Source: an uncultured bacterium (GTDB taxonomy: Bacteria; Cyanobacteriota; Vampirovibrionia; Gastranaerophilales; Gastranaerophilaceae). From it: DNA of 13,443 nt. Position 1 is the stretch's first letter. The number at the start of each line of letters is the position of its first letter. The stretch spans positions 1 to 13,443 of the forward strand of contig USOK01000019.1 of assembly GCA_900556295.1 (NCBI GenBank). The letters are read 5' to 3'. The position numbers were made by a program, and so were the translations under genes. Under the pieces are notes generated by a model. The model worked only from the letters and a program-made list of their open reading frames with translations, was not told the DNA's origin and did not search any database. Below, piece by piece: positions 7,493 to 13,414 of the stretch.

Positions 7493-7554
7493 ATCCTGAA
7501 TAAGCCGAAAATCTACCGTATAGTGTGGATTTTCTACCTTTTCGGGATGGCAAC
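7493..7554 (+). repeat. Palindromic interspersed repeat, copy 1
   Basis: A 62-bp imperfect palindrome beginning ATCCTGAATAAG and ending CGGGATGGCAAC. Inner arms are GAAAATC (7507-7513) and GATTTTC (7528-7534). By hand alignment it matches the - strand of 11148-11209 at 47 of 62 positions without gaps. It begins 20 bases after the cupin stop and may also help end that transcript, although no strong T-run follows. Confidence 0.65.
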
Positions 7555-7753
7555 ATGTACAGTCATGAAATTTGACTTTCTGAGTGGATTTTTCCCATGC
7601 CAATAGTAAACGACAGTAAGGACTCGAACAAAAGGTGACTAAATGTCACGTTTTGTGAGAGGCACGAACCCCGTATCACGATAGTGATAATGGGTTCAAT
7701 TTCACTGCAGGCGCCATAACAAAAACAAAAACAATATAAATAATCAAAATTTA
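7555..7753. other. Hairpin-rich segment without a credible gene, downstream of tRNA-Glu
   Basis: No protein gene is supported. Visible structures on the + strand are ACAAAA-G-GTGAC...GTCAC-G-TTTTGT (about 7628-7656), and GAACCC..TATCAC-GATA-GTGATA..GGGTTC (about 7665-7697). GGGTTCAATT (7692-7701) is inverted against the T-arm of the tRNA, and CGCCATAA/TTATGGCG faces the tRNA 3' end. On the - strand a T-rich stretch follows the tRNA and probably ends its transcription. It could hold a small RNA or a tRNA-derived remnant; identity unknown. Confidence 0.4.
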
Positions 7754-7828
7754 TGGCGGCGGTAAGGGGAATTGAACCCCTGTTTAGAGAATGAGAATCT
7801 CTCGTCCTAACCACTAGACGATACCGCT
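7754..7828 (-). tRNA. tRNA-Glu, anticodon CTC
   Basis: Reading the - strand: acceptor AGCGGTA, TC, D-arm GTC-TAGTGGTTAG-GAC, G, anticodon stem AGAGA, loop TTCTCAT with anticodon CTC (7793-7795), stem TCTCT, short variable loop AAAC, T-arm AGGGG-TTCAATT-CCCCT, acceptor TACCGCC, discriminator G and an encoded CCA. The D-arm 'TCGTCTAGTGG' is typical of bacterial tRNA-Glu. The decoded codon is GAG. The first acceptor pair is A1-C72, a mismatch where a G-C pair is expected; all other acceptor pairs are intact. The conserved G57 is A, which is tolerated. A reading frame across this gene (starting MVRTRDSHSLNRGSIPL) is the familiar tRNA artefact. Confidence 0.93.
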
Positions 7829-7847
7829 ATTTAATTTTCCCAAGTTT

Positions 7848-7877
7848 ATTATATTACAAATATATCCGGATGAGCAA
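7848..7877 (-). promoter_or_regulatory. Probable tRNA-Glu promoter
   Basis: On the - strand, TTGCTC (7872-7877) and a consensus TATAAT (7848-7853) are separated by 18 bp. Transcription would begin near 7841, about 13 bases before the mature tRNA end. Confidence 0.6.
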
Positions 7878-7943
7878 TGAAAAATTTCAACTTTTCGAAA
7901 AAATTATATTTGTTTTAGCATAGCTTTTGCAAAAGGAGGAAAT

Positions 7944-8900
7944 ATGACGAAACATGTTCATCTTGATAACATTGTAAAAGACTTTATCAATAACTTAAAG
8001 GTTGATAAACCTATTTACGAAATGAGCGCAGATGAGGCAAGAGACTTTCTTATTGAGGTTCAAGAAAAAGATTATAAAGATCTGGAAGCTTCAGTTGAGG
8101 ACTTCTCTATTTTCAGCACCCTTGTTGGCAATATAAGCATTAGATTGGTTAAACCAGAAAAATTTAAAAATGAGGTTTTGCCTTTAGTTATATATTGCCA
8201 TGGAGGCGGATGGGTAATGGGTGACGCAGATGTTTATGATATAACTATCAAAACAATTGCAAATCACAGCAAAGCTGCAGTAGCTTTTGTAAATTACCCT
8301 CGTTCGCCCGAGTTTAAATATCCTATCGCCTTAAATCATGTTTACGAAACAGTTAAATTTTTTAGCGAAAACGGTAGCAATTATGGGATTAATCCCCAAA
8401 AAATTGCGATTGTAGGGGACAGCGCAGGCGGGAATTTAGCAACCGCAACTGCTATTAAATTGAATTATGAAAGCGAACAGAAACTGTGTTTCCAAGCATT
8501 GCTTTACCCCGTTTGCGATGCAGAAATGAACACAAAATCCTATGATGAATTCAAAGACGGACCTTGGTTGAGTAAAAAAGCCATGGAATATTTTTTCAAT
8601 GCATATTTGGATAACAAAGATCAAAAAAAAGAAATTTCTGTTTCTCCATTGAAAGCTGAAATTGATGATTTGGTAGGATTACCACCAACTTTAATTATCA
8701 CTGCTGAAAATGACGTCTTACGTGATGAAGGAGAAGAGTATGCGCAAAAACTAATTGAAGCAAACGTAGATACTGCTTGCGTAAGAATTAATAACACAAT
8801 CCATGATTTTATGATGATTAATCCATTAAAAGACAGTAAAGCAACACATTCCGGTTACAAACTTCTTTGTAAGTTTTTGTACCACGTATTAAATAAATGA
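7944..8900 (+). CDS. Alpha/beta hydrolase, hormone-sensitive-lipase family (family IV) esterase
   Basis: A 318-residue carboxylesterase-type enzyme. HGGGW (86-90) supplies the oxyanion hole and is the mark of the HSL family. GDSAGGN (158-164) holds the nucleophile Ser160. ENDVLRDEGEEYA (255-267) holds the catalytic acid, Asp257, and H287 in NTIHDFMM is the catalytic base. The N-terminal 60 residues form the usual helical cap. There is no signal peptide, so it is probably cytoplasmic and acts on short-chain acyl esters; the natural substrate is unknown. The ATG follows AAAAGGAGG with four bases between, a strong ribosome site. It is divergent from tRNA-Glu and has about 90 bp before the next promoter, so it is probably its own unit. 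A weak TTTCGA-17-TAGCAT pair (7893-7921) could be its promoter. Confidence 0.93.
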   Translation: MTKHVHLDNIVKDFINNLKVDKPIYEMSADEARDFLIEVQEKDYKDLEASVEDFSIFSTLVGNISIRLVKPEKFKNEVLPLVIYCHGGGWVMGDADVYDITIKTIANHSKAAVAFVNYPRSPEFKYPIALNHVYETVKFFSENGSNYGINPQKIAIVGDSAGGNLATATAIKLNYESEQKLCFQALLYPVCDAEMNTKSYDEFKDGPWLSKKAMEYFFNAYLDNKDQKKEISVSPLKAEIDDLVGLPPTLIITAENDVLRDEGEEYAQKLIEANVDTACVRINNTIHDFMMINPLKDSKATHSGYKLLCKFLYHVLNK

Positions 8901-8933
8901 ATTTATAGATTTAAATTTCCATTTTTTCTAACC

Positions 8934-8962
8934 TTGCGTAACATACAATTTATATGTATAAT
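8934..8962 (+). promoter_or_regulatory. Promoter of the small membrane protein gene
   Basis: TTGCGT (8934-8939), a 17-bp spacer and a consensus TATAAT (8957-8962). Transcription would begin near 8969, giving a short leader of about 23 bases that contains the ribosome site AGGAGAG. Confidence 0.65.
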
Positions 8963-8991
8963 AAACACAGTCACGATATAGGAGAGAAATT

Positions 8992-9372
8992 ATGAAAGAA
9001 AAAATTTTAAACGCATTAATCATTATCGTTCTAATTGCGTTAATTGTGGAAATTGCATTCAAAGAACCTGAAAACAGATATGAAGTTGTTACCAGCAACA
9101 ATATGTTGACAATCCTTGTTGACAAACAAACTGGTGAAACATGGAGAAATTGTATTTGTGGAGAAAAATCAAATGTTCCTGGATGTTGGGAAAAAATGGT
9201 TACAATCAACCCGGAAAACTTCAACAAACCGACTGGTGAAGCAAGAGCAATAAAAAAAATGATGGCTTTGCAAAAAAAACAAGCAAAACTTCAAGAAAAA
9301 TTAAACAAAAATCAACAACCACCTCAACAAGCTCCTCAAGGGCAAAATGAACCATTGAGAATTGGTGGTTAG
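8992..9372 (+). CDS. Small membrane-anchored protein of unknown function
   Basis: A 126-residue protein. Residues 6-23 (LNALIIIVLIALIVEIAF) form one N-terminal membrane helix or uncleaved signal anchor after a short Lys-containing start. A small strand-rich region follows (RYEVVTSNN..LTILVDKQTGETWRNC, 29-54), resembling the 'LDTKTGKVWR'-type beta-hairpin found in many small bacterial anchored proteins. Three cysteines (54, 56, 65) sit in CIC..GC, possibly a disulfide or metal site. Residues 86-108 are a Lys/Gln-rich helix with coiled-coil character, and the end is Pro/Gln-rich (QQPPQQAPQGQ). I do not recognise the family. The ATG follows AGGAGAG with five bases between. A clear promoter is upstream and a perfect 17-bp inverted repeat starts 22 bases after the stop, so it appears monocistronic. 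Confidence 0.82.
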   Translation: MKEKILNALIIIVLIALIVEIAFKEPENRYEVVTSNNMLTILVDKQTGETWRNCICGEKSNVPGCWEKMVTINPENFNKPTGEARAIKKMMALQKKQAKLQEKLNKNQQPPQQAPQGQNEPLRIGG

Positions 9373-9394
9373 TCAAAAGACTATAAAACAAGAT

Positions 9395-9451
9395 AAATTA
9401 CGGAGTCAAAAGTATTCACATTTTAAAGAATGAATTTTGACTCCGTAATTT
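9395..9451. repeat. Perfect 17-bp inverted repeat (stem-loop)
   Basis: AAATTACGGAGTCAAAA (9395-9411) and TTTTGACTCCGTAATTT (9435-9451) are exact inverted copies around a 23-base A/T-rich centre. It may terminate the small membrane protein gene, but no T-run follows. The right arm plus five more bases recurs at 11477-11498, so it is more likely a member of a repeat family. Confidence 0.75.
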
Positions 9452-9484
9452 GTTGTTAACTTTATTTCCGTTAACTATCAGGTC

Positions 9485-9512
9485 TTGACTTATAAAAAAA
9501 TAACCTTAAATA
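9485..9512 (+). promoter_or_regulatory. Candidate promoter of the TPR protein gene
   Basis: TTGACT (9485-9490), a 16-bp spacer and TAAATA (9507-9512). The -35 is near consensus and the -10 is weak. The leader would be about 70 bases. Confidence 0.35.
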
Positions 9513-9525
9513 AATATTGTAGATT

Positions 9526-9541
9526 TCATACGAAAGTATGA
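9526..9541 (+). promoter_or_regulatory. GAAA-tetraloop hairpin in the TPR gene leader
   Basis: TCATAC-GAAA-GTATGA is a 6-bp perfect stem closed by a GNRA-type tetraloop, about 50 bases before the GTG start. It is an RNA-like signature, but I match it to no known riboswitch. Confidence 0.35.
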
Positions 9542-9591
9542 CGTAAGTTAGCAGGTTTTAGTATATAGTTAACATACCAGAGGGTAGATTT

Positions 9592-11133
9592 GTGTTAAAC
9601 GGAATATTTCAACGTCCATATTTAAATAAAGATGCGCGTAGTCTTGTTAAAAGGAAGCAAGATGACGAGCAAAACACTTCTTCTGCTCAACGTGAAGAAC
9701 AAGCAGACCAAAATGCCAAAAGCAAAGGGCTTCAGTACGTTGAACGCAAAACTCCTACTTACACTCCGGCTTATCAACAACAGCAAAATAACAATGGAGA
9801 ACAAGTTGACTGGCGTCAAATGCGCTCACAAATCCAGGCGCAAGCAAGACAAAACATCTCTCAACCAGCTCAAACAACAGCTCAAACTTCTGAAACAGCG
9901 GAAGTTATGCCAACAAAAACTTTGTCAGGCAGAAGCACTGTTATAAATATTGCACAAATTCTAAAAGATTTTAGAAACACCGCAGTTGCAATCGGAACTC
10001 CTGACGATATTAAGGAAGAAGTTAACGGTTACTTGTCTTTAATTGAAGCGCAGGTAAAAAAAGATAATCCGAACACCAAACTCGTTAAATCAAATTTAAA
10101 AAATGCATCATCAATCCTTGATACATATATTTCACAAACCTTGAACAAAGATTCTAAAGTTGTTGAAAACTGGGTTGATGCTCTTTTCTTACAACAAGTT
10201 GATTTTAAATACAATGAAGGCGATATTAACCCACAATTCCTTGTTAAATTTCCGGAAGGAAGTACTCAAGAAACAACTAAAGCAGAAGAAAAAACAACCA
10301 TTGCTGATACTATAATCGAACCTGTTGACAAAGAAATCGAAACAGAGTCTAAAGTTGTTTCACTGATCCCGCAAGACAAAGAGTTGAAATCCTTATTCAT
10401 TCAGTCTAAAAAACTGGCTTATGCTAACGAACCTGAAAAGGCAATCACTTCTTTCCAAAAAGCACTAAAAAGAGCTGATGAAATCGGTGATTCCGAAACA
10501 AAATCAAAAGTTTATTATGAAGTCGGTAAAATCTACGACGATCACGATTACTATTCTCAAGCATTGACAAGCTATAACAATTCTCTTAACACAAATGATA
10601 AAAACGTAAAAACCAAAGCCCATTACGCAATGGCGCAGATTTATGATGATGTAAACCAGATTAAACCAGCAATGGATCACTATTTTAATTCAATATCGTT
10701 TGCCGGCGAAACAGAAAACTTAACAGCACAAACAACGTCTTTAACCAAAATGGGGAACATTTTGACAGATATGTACGATGATGAAGCAATGGATTACATC
10801 TCAATTGCAGATGATTTGGCTTCACAAACTGATAATTCAAAACTAAAAGGTTTTGTATCATCAAGCATGGGGGATGCATTTGAAAGATTTGGTTTTTCTC
10901 AAGACGCATTAAAATCATATTCGAAAGCCGTAAAACATTATACCGATGCCGAATCACCATTAAAAACAGCTCAAAATTACACCAAAGCAGCGGACATTAT
11001 GGTTGAACACAGCAATGTTTCAAAAGCTAAAGGGCTTTTGGCAAAAGCTCAAAACTACGCAAGACAGACAGATGACGTTAATTTGATGAACGAAATTAAT
11101 GACAAGTTGAACAGTCTTGAAATGTTGGGCTAG
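9592..11133 (+). CDS. TPR-repeat protein with disordered Gln-rich head
   Basis: A 513-residue soluble protein. Residues 20-110 are low-complexity and rich in Gln, Ala and charged residues, so probably disordered. Residues 115-205 form a helical domain that I do not recognise (STVINIAQILKDFRNTAVAIG at its start). A Thr/Glu-rich linker (222-255) leads into about six tetratricopeptide repeats from residue 262 to 505, with typical helices such as YANEPEKAITSFQKALKRA, YYEVGKIYDDHDYYSQALTSY, and FSQDALKSYSKAVKHY. TPR stacks are protein-binding scaffolds; the partner is unknown. No signal peptide or membrane helix, so it is likely cytoplasmic. The start is GTG, supported by AGAGGG seven bases upstream and by the lack of another in-frame start nearby. 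Such proteins are often lineage-specific. It converges on homoserine dehydrogenase across a repeat-rich gap. Confidence 0.88.
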   Translation: MLNGIFQRPYLNKDARSLVKRKQDDEQNTSSAQREEQADQNAKSKGLQYVERKTPTYTPAYQQQQNNNGEQVDWRQMRSQIQAQARQNISQPAQTTAQTSETAEVMPTKTLSGRSTVINIAQILKDFRNTAVAIGTPDDIKEEVNGYLSLIEAQVKKDNPNTKLVKSNLKNASSILDTYISQTLNKDSKVVENWVDALFLQQVDFKYNEGDINPQFLVKFPEGSTQETTKAEEKTTIADTIIEPVDKEIETESKVVSLIPQDKELKSLFIQSKKLAYANEPEKAITSFQKALKRADEIGDSETKSKVYYEVGKIYDDHDYYSQALTSYNNSLNTNDKNVKTKAHYAMAQIYDDVNQIKPAMDHYFNSISFAGETENLTAQTTSLTKMGNILTDMYDDEAMDYISIADDLASQTDNSKLKGFVSSSMGDAFERFGFSQDALKSYSKAVKHYTDAESPLKTAQNYTKAADIMVEHSNVSKAKGLLAKAQNYARQTDDVNLMNEINDKLNSLEMLG

Positions 11134-11147
11134 ATAAAATTACTCAA

Positions 11148-11209
11148 GTTGTCATTCTGAAAAGACAGAAAATCTAGCGTTCAGCGTAGATTTTCGTCTT
11201 ATTCAGAAT
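11148..11209 (-). repeat. Palindromic interspersed repeat, copy 2
   Basis: The near-perfect palindrome has paired blocks ATTCTGAA/TTCAGAAT, AAGAC/GTCTT and GAAAATCTA/TAGATTTTC, 22 bp in all with single-base bulges, around GCGTTCAGCG. It aligns to copy 1 (7493-7554, opposite orientation) at 47 of 62 positions. The outer pair C-G in copy 1 is T-A here, a compensatory change. Confidence 0.7.
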
Positions 11210-11241
11210 CTATCAATGCTGATTAAAGCTGAAGTATCATT

Positions 11242-11364
11242 GTTGGGCTGGCGTCTTGAAATTACTTCTCGCTCGGAACTGCCATTCATATTGCTGTCGC
11301 AGATATGAATTTCGTTCCTCGCTCTCCGAGTTAGACACTCGTCCGTAATTTCGCAAAGCCCAAC
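11242..11364. repeat. 123-bp foldback element
   Basis: Nested inverted arms: GTTGGGCT (11242-11249) with AGCCCAAC (11357-11364); GAAATTAC (11258-11265) with GTAATTTC (11345-11352); GGAAC (11275-11279) with GTTCC (11314-11318); ATTCATAT (11284-11291) with ATATGAAT (11303-11310); and a CTG/CAG pair at the tip. The right side carries an extra unpaired segment of about 26 bases. It looks like a MITE-like or structured-RNA element; no reading frame is supported. Confidence 0.6.
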
Positions 11365-11400
11365 CTACTGTAACAACTATTGAATAACAATATCGTTATC

Positions 11401-11476
11401 TTACCCTCTCCCGAATTTCAGCCATTCTCATCCTGACAATGGAGAAATTCTACCCTCTCACAGTGAGAGAGGGTAA
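11401..11476. repeat. 76-bp nested foldback element
   Basis: TTACCCTCTC (11401-11410) is the exact inverse of GAGAGGGTAA (11467-11476). Inside, GAATTTC/GAAATTC and CCATT/AATGG form a second stem. A second TACCCTCTC (11451-11459) can pair with the same right arm around ACAGTGA, giving two alternative folds. Confidence 0.6.
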
Positions 11477-11498
11477 TTTGACTCCGTAATCTGTTGTT
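11477..11498 (+). repeat. Partial copy of the 9435-9457 repeat arm
   Basis: TTTGACTCCGTAAT-C-TGTTGTT matches 9436-9457 at 21 of 22 bases in the same orientation. The inverted partner arm is missing here. Confidence 0.6.
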
Positions 11499-11548
11499 TA
11501 TTTGCATAAATAACTGATATTATCAATTATCAATAATCTGATACGGTC

Positions 11549-11596
11549 TTTTCACTTCTCACGTTTCACTTTTCACTTATTGTCTTATTCACTTCT
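11549..11596. repeat. Cluster of TTCACTT short repeats
   Basis: TTCACTTCT occurs at 11551-11559 and 11588-11596, with TTTCACTTTTCACTT between them. It is a degenerate short direct-repeat cluster, low complexity, of unknown role. Confidence 0.45.
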
Positions 11597-11645
11597 ATAA
11601 GCCATTAGTGCCTAGTATCTTAACCCGATACCGACATTAACATTC

Positions 11646-12914
11646 CTAAACCTGAACTCTTATCAGACTATTTACCTTATTCCCATCTTGTTCAATCAAT
11701 TTAATTGCATCTTGCATATTTTTTTCTTTTACAAGTTCTGTAATTACAGTAATATCAGCTGTATTATCTTCGGATACACAGCGTTGAACAATACTTGCAA
11801 GGCTTATGTCATGATTTGCACAAATCGTTCCAATTTTACCTATTACACCTTTATTGTTTTTAGCATTAATTGATATATAATACTTGTTAATTGTATCCGC
11901 AATGTCTTTCATATTGGCATTTTGAGAGTGTTTACACCTCATCATCGGCAAGATATAATCTGATTTTCCAACCTCTGCTGATATTGCTAAAATATCACCA
12001 ACTACAGAACTTGCTGTCGGAAATTCACCGGCTCCTGGTCCTGAAAGGGTAATATTTCCTACAGGATGACCACTCAAAGATACCGCGTTAGTTACGTAAT
12101 CAATGTGGGCTAGAGTTGATTTTTTAGAAACCAACATTGGATGAACCCTTACATCAGCATTGCCACTTTCATCCATATATGCAGAAGCAATCAGTTTGAT
12201 TTTATAGCCCAAATCGTTTGCAGCGTGCATATCTTGAACTCTAATTTTTGTAATCCCTTCACGATATACATTTTCAATTTTTATACGTTGTTGAAAAGTT
12301 ATTGAGGCCAATGTCGCAATTTTATATGCAGCATCAAATCCCTCAACATCGCCAGTTGGATCAGCTTCGGCATAACCAAGTTCTTGAGCCTCTTTCAATA
12401 CACTTTCGTAAGAAGCACCTTGCACATCCATTTTAGTTAAAATGTAGTTTGTTGTACCATTTACTATTGCTTCGATTCTGTTAATTTTATTTCCGGCAAG
12501 AATTGTTTTAATTGGCATTATAATTGGAATTCCACCGGCAATAGCAGCTTCATAGAGAATAACTTTGTTGTTTTCTTCAGCAATTTTGAAAAGTTCTTCG
12601 CCTCGTTTGGCAAGAAGTTCTTTGTTAGCAGTAACAATATGTTTCCCATTTTTAATAGCTGTTACAATCAGGTCAAATGCAGGCTCTAAACCGCCAACAA
12701 GTTCCGCAACAATATCGATTTCAGGATCATTAACAATTTTGTATGCATCGTCCGTGATTATAGAGCTGTCCAAGCCATCTATATCTCGTTTTTTGTTAAT
12801 GTTACGAACCGCAATCGCTTTAACTTCAATGTTATCAAAAGATTTTAGAGTTTTAAAAACTCCTGAGCCAACAGTGCCCAGCCCAATAATTCCGATTTTA
12901 ATTTTTTTTTCCAT
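11646..12914 (-). CDS. hom: Homoserine dehydrogenase
   Basis: Reduces aspartate semialdehyde to homoserine with NAD(P)H, at the branch point to threonine and methionine; cytoplasmic, 422 residues. The N-terminal Rossmann domain starts with KIGIIGLGTVGSG (glycine motif at 11-16). TANKELLA (95-102) is a conserved dinucleotide/substrate loop. The catalytic domain contains VNGTTNYIL (151-159) and EADPTGDVEGFDAAYK (183-198), with Asp194 and Lys198 at the positions of the catalytic pair. SGPGAGEFPTASSVVGD (291-307) is also conserved. Residues from about 347 form a C-terminal ACT domain, expected to sense threonine. It is the monofunctional form with no aspartokinase fusion. No thrB, thrC or lysC is adjacent. 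There is no ribosome site before the ATG, and the -10 element ends six bases upstream, so the mRNA is probably leaderless. Confidence 0.97.
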   Translation of the reverse strand: MEKKIKIGIIGLGTVGSGVFKTLKSFDNIEVKAIAVRNINKKRDIDGLDSSIITDDAYKIVNDPEIDIVAELVGGLEPAFDLIVTAIKNGKHIVTANKELLAKRGEELFKIAEENNKVILYEAAIAGGIPIIMPIKTILAGNKINRIEAIVNGTTNYILTKMDVQGASYESVLKEAQELGYAEADPTGDVEGFDAAYKIATLASITFQQRIKIENVYREGITKIRVQDMHAANDLGYKIKLIASAYMDESGNADVRVHPMLVSKKSTLAHIDYVTNAVSLSGHPVGNITLSGPGAGEFPTASSVVGDILAISAEVGKSDYILPMMRCKHSQNANMKDIADTINKYYISINAKNNKGVIGKIGTICANHDISLASIVQRCVSEDNTADITVITELVKEKNMQDAIKLIEQDGNKVNSLIRVQV

Positions 12915-12920
12915 AGAAAG

Positions 12921-12950
12921 ATAGTATCATAAAACCGCGGATTTTGGCAA
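12921..12950 (-). promoter_or_regulatory. Probable promoter of hom, leaderless
   Basis: On the - strand, TTGCCA (12945-12950), an 18-bp spacer and TACTAT (12921-12926). The six bases CTTTCT separate the -10 from the ATG, so the expected transcription start coincides with the A of the start codon. Confidence 0.55.
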
Positions 12951-12969
12951 GCTTTTAACTTTAAAACAA

Positions 12970-13335
12970 CTATTTACAGATATTTTTTTCCGTCCTATTA
13001 ACTTCGCCGTTAGAAATATCAATCGTAACTTCTTTTGCATAACCATTTGTTCCGTATGTTGTTACTACTGAATGAACTTCATCCGGATGAGCTTTATTAC
13101 TTACAAAAGTTTTATTTACAACATTTTTGGTATTTCTTTTAAACAAATTATAATTTGCAACAAACCACTGTGTAGGAATAAACTCACCTTTTTTATATGT
13201 AATGTCAAGAACACGTTCCGGTTTTGTTGCTGTTGCAGGAATTTCAATAATTCTGTTAAGGGTATTTCCGTTATCAGAAAAAACCTCTGTTGCAAGGTTT
13301 TTAACTAAAGTCTGAGGCTTAAATCCTATTTTCAT
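12970..13335 (-). CDS. Small protein of unknown function
   Basis: A 121-residue protein starting MKIGFKPQTLVKNL. I do not recognise a family. It looks strand-rich, with a likely beta-sheet around RIIEIPATATKPERVLDITY, WFVANYNLFK and VHSVVTTYGTNGYAKEVTI, and is basic overall. No signal peptide, membrane helix or cysteine motif (one Cys near the end). I chose the ATG at 13335 because AAAGGA (13346-13351) stands ten bases upstream. A TTG at 13353 is in frame but would overlap that ribosome site. It lies 55 bp upstream of the hom ATG on the same strand, but hom appears to have its own promoter. A sigma70-type promoter with a perfect palindrome at its start site precedes it, so the gene is probably regulated. 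The short N-terminus is of a style I associate with Gastranaerophilales small proteins; that is only an impression. Confidence 0.82.
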   Translation of the reverse strand: MKIGFKPQTLVKNLATEVFSDNGNTLNRIIEIPATATKPERVLDITYKKGEFIPTQWFVANYNLFKRNTKNVVNKTFVSNKAHPDEVHSVVTTYGTNGYAKEVTIDISNGEVNRTEKNICK

Positions 13336-13367
13336 AATAAAAAATCCTTTCAATTATATATAGGGGT

Positions 13368-13384
13368 AGTGTATATTATACACT
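13368..13384. promoter_or_regulatory. 17-bp perfect palindrome, likely repressor operator
   Basis: AGTGTATATTATACACT is a perfect palindrome with 8-bp arms and one central base. It begins one base after the predicted -10 on the - strand and covers the expected transcription start. The ends are GTGT...ACAC, the opposite order to NrdR boxes. The regulator is unknown. Confidence 0.55.
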
Positions 13385-13385
13385 T

Positions 13386-13414
13386 AATATAATCCCGTAA
13401 ATCTTTATTGTAAA
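13386..13414 (-). promoter_or_regulatory. Promoter of the 121-residue protein gene
   Basis: On the - strand, TTTACA (13409-13414), a 17-bp spacer and TATATT (13386-13391). Transcription would start near 13379, inside the adjacent palindrome, leaving a leader of about 45 bases. Confidence 0.55.

Larger units (their letters stand above)
11134..11645. other. Convergent intergenic region packed with palindromic elements
   Basis: About 510 bp between the ends of two convergent genes. From left to right it contains the second copy of the 62-bp palindromic repeat, a 123-bp foldback, a 76-bp nested foldback, a partial copy of the 9435-9457 repeat, a small TTATTT-GCAT-AAATAA hairpin (11498-11513), and a cluster of TTCACTT repeats. 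I see no protein gene. A clean hairpin-plus-T-run terminator is absent, so these stems may stop transcription from both sides. Confidence 0.7.

Noticed and set aside
7600..7716. tmRNA or a second tRNA on the + strand (GGGTTCAATT...GCGCCA)
   Set aside because: The T-stem has two mismatches, no matching 5' acceptor strand was found, and there is no alanine-rich tag frame ending in stop.
7563..7814. 83-codon reading frame on the - strand starting MVRTRDSHSLNRGSIPL
   Set aside because: Its first part is the translation of tRNA-Glu in the wrong sense of a gene, a well-known artefact, and the rest crosses hairpins without any protein-like pattern.
11134..11645. CRISPR array in the repeat-rich gap
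   Set aside because: The repeats are different palindromes of unequal length with no regular spacers and no cas gene nearby.
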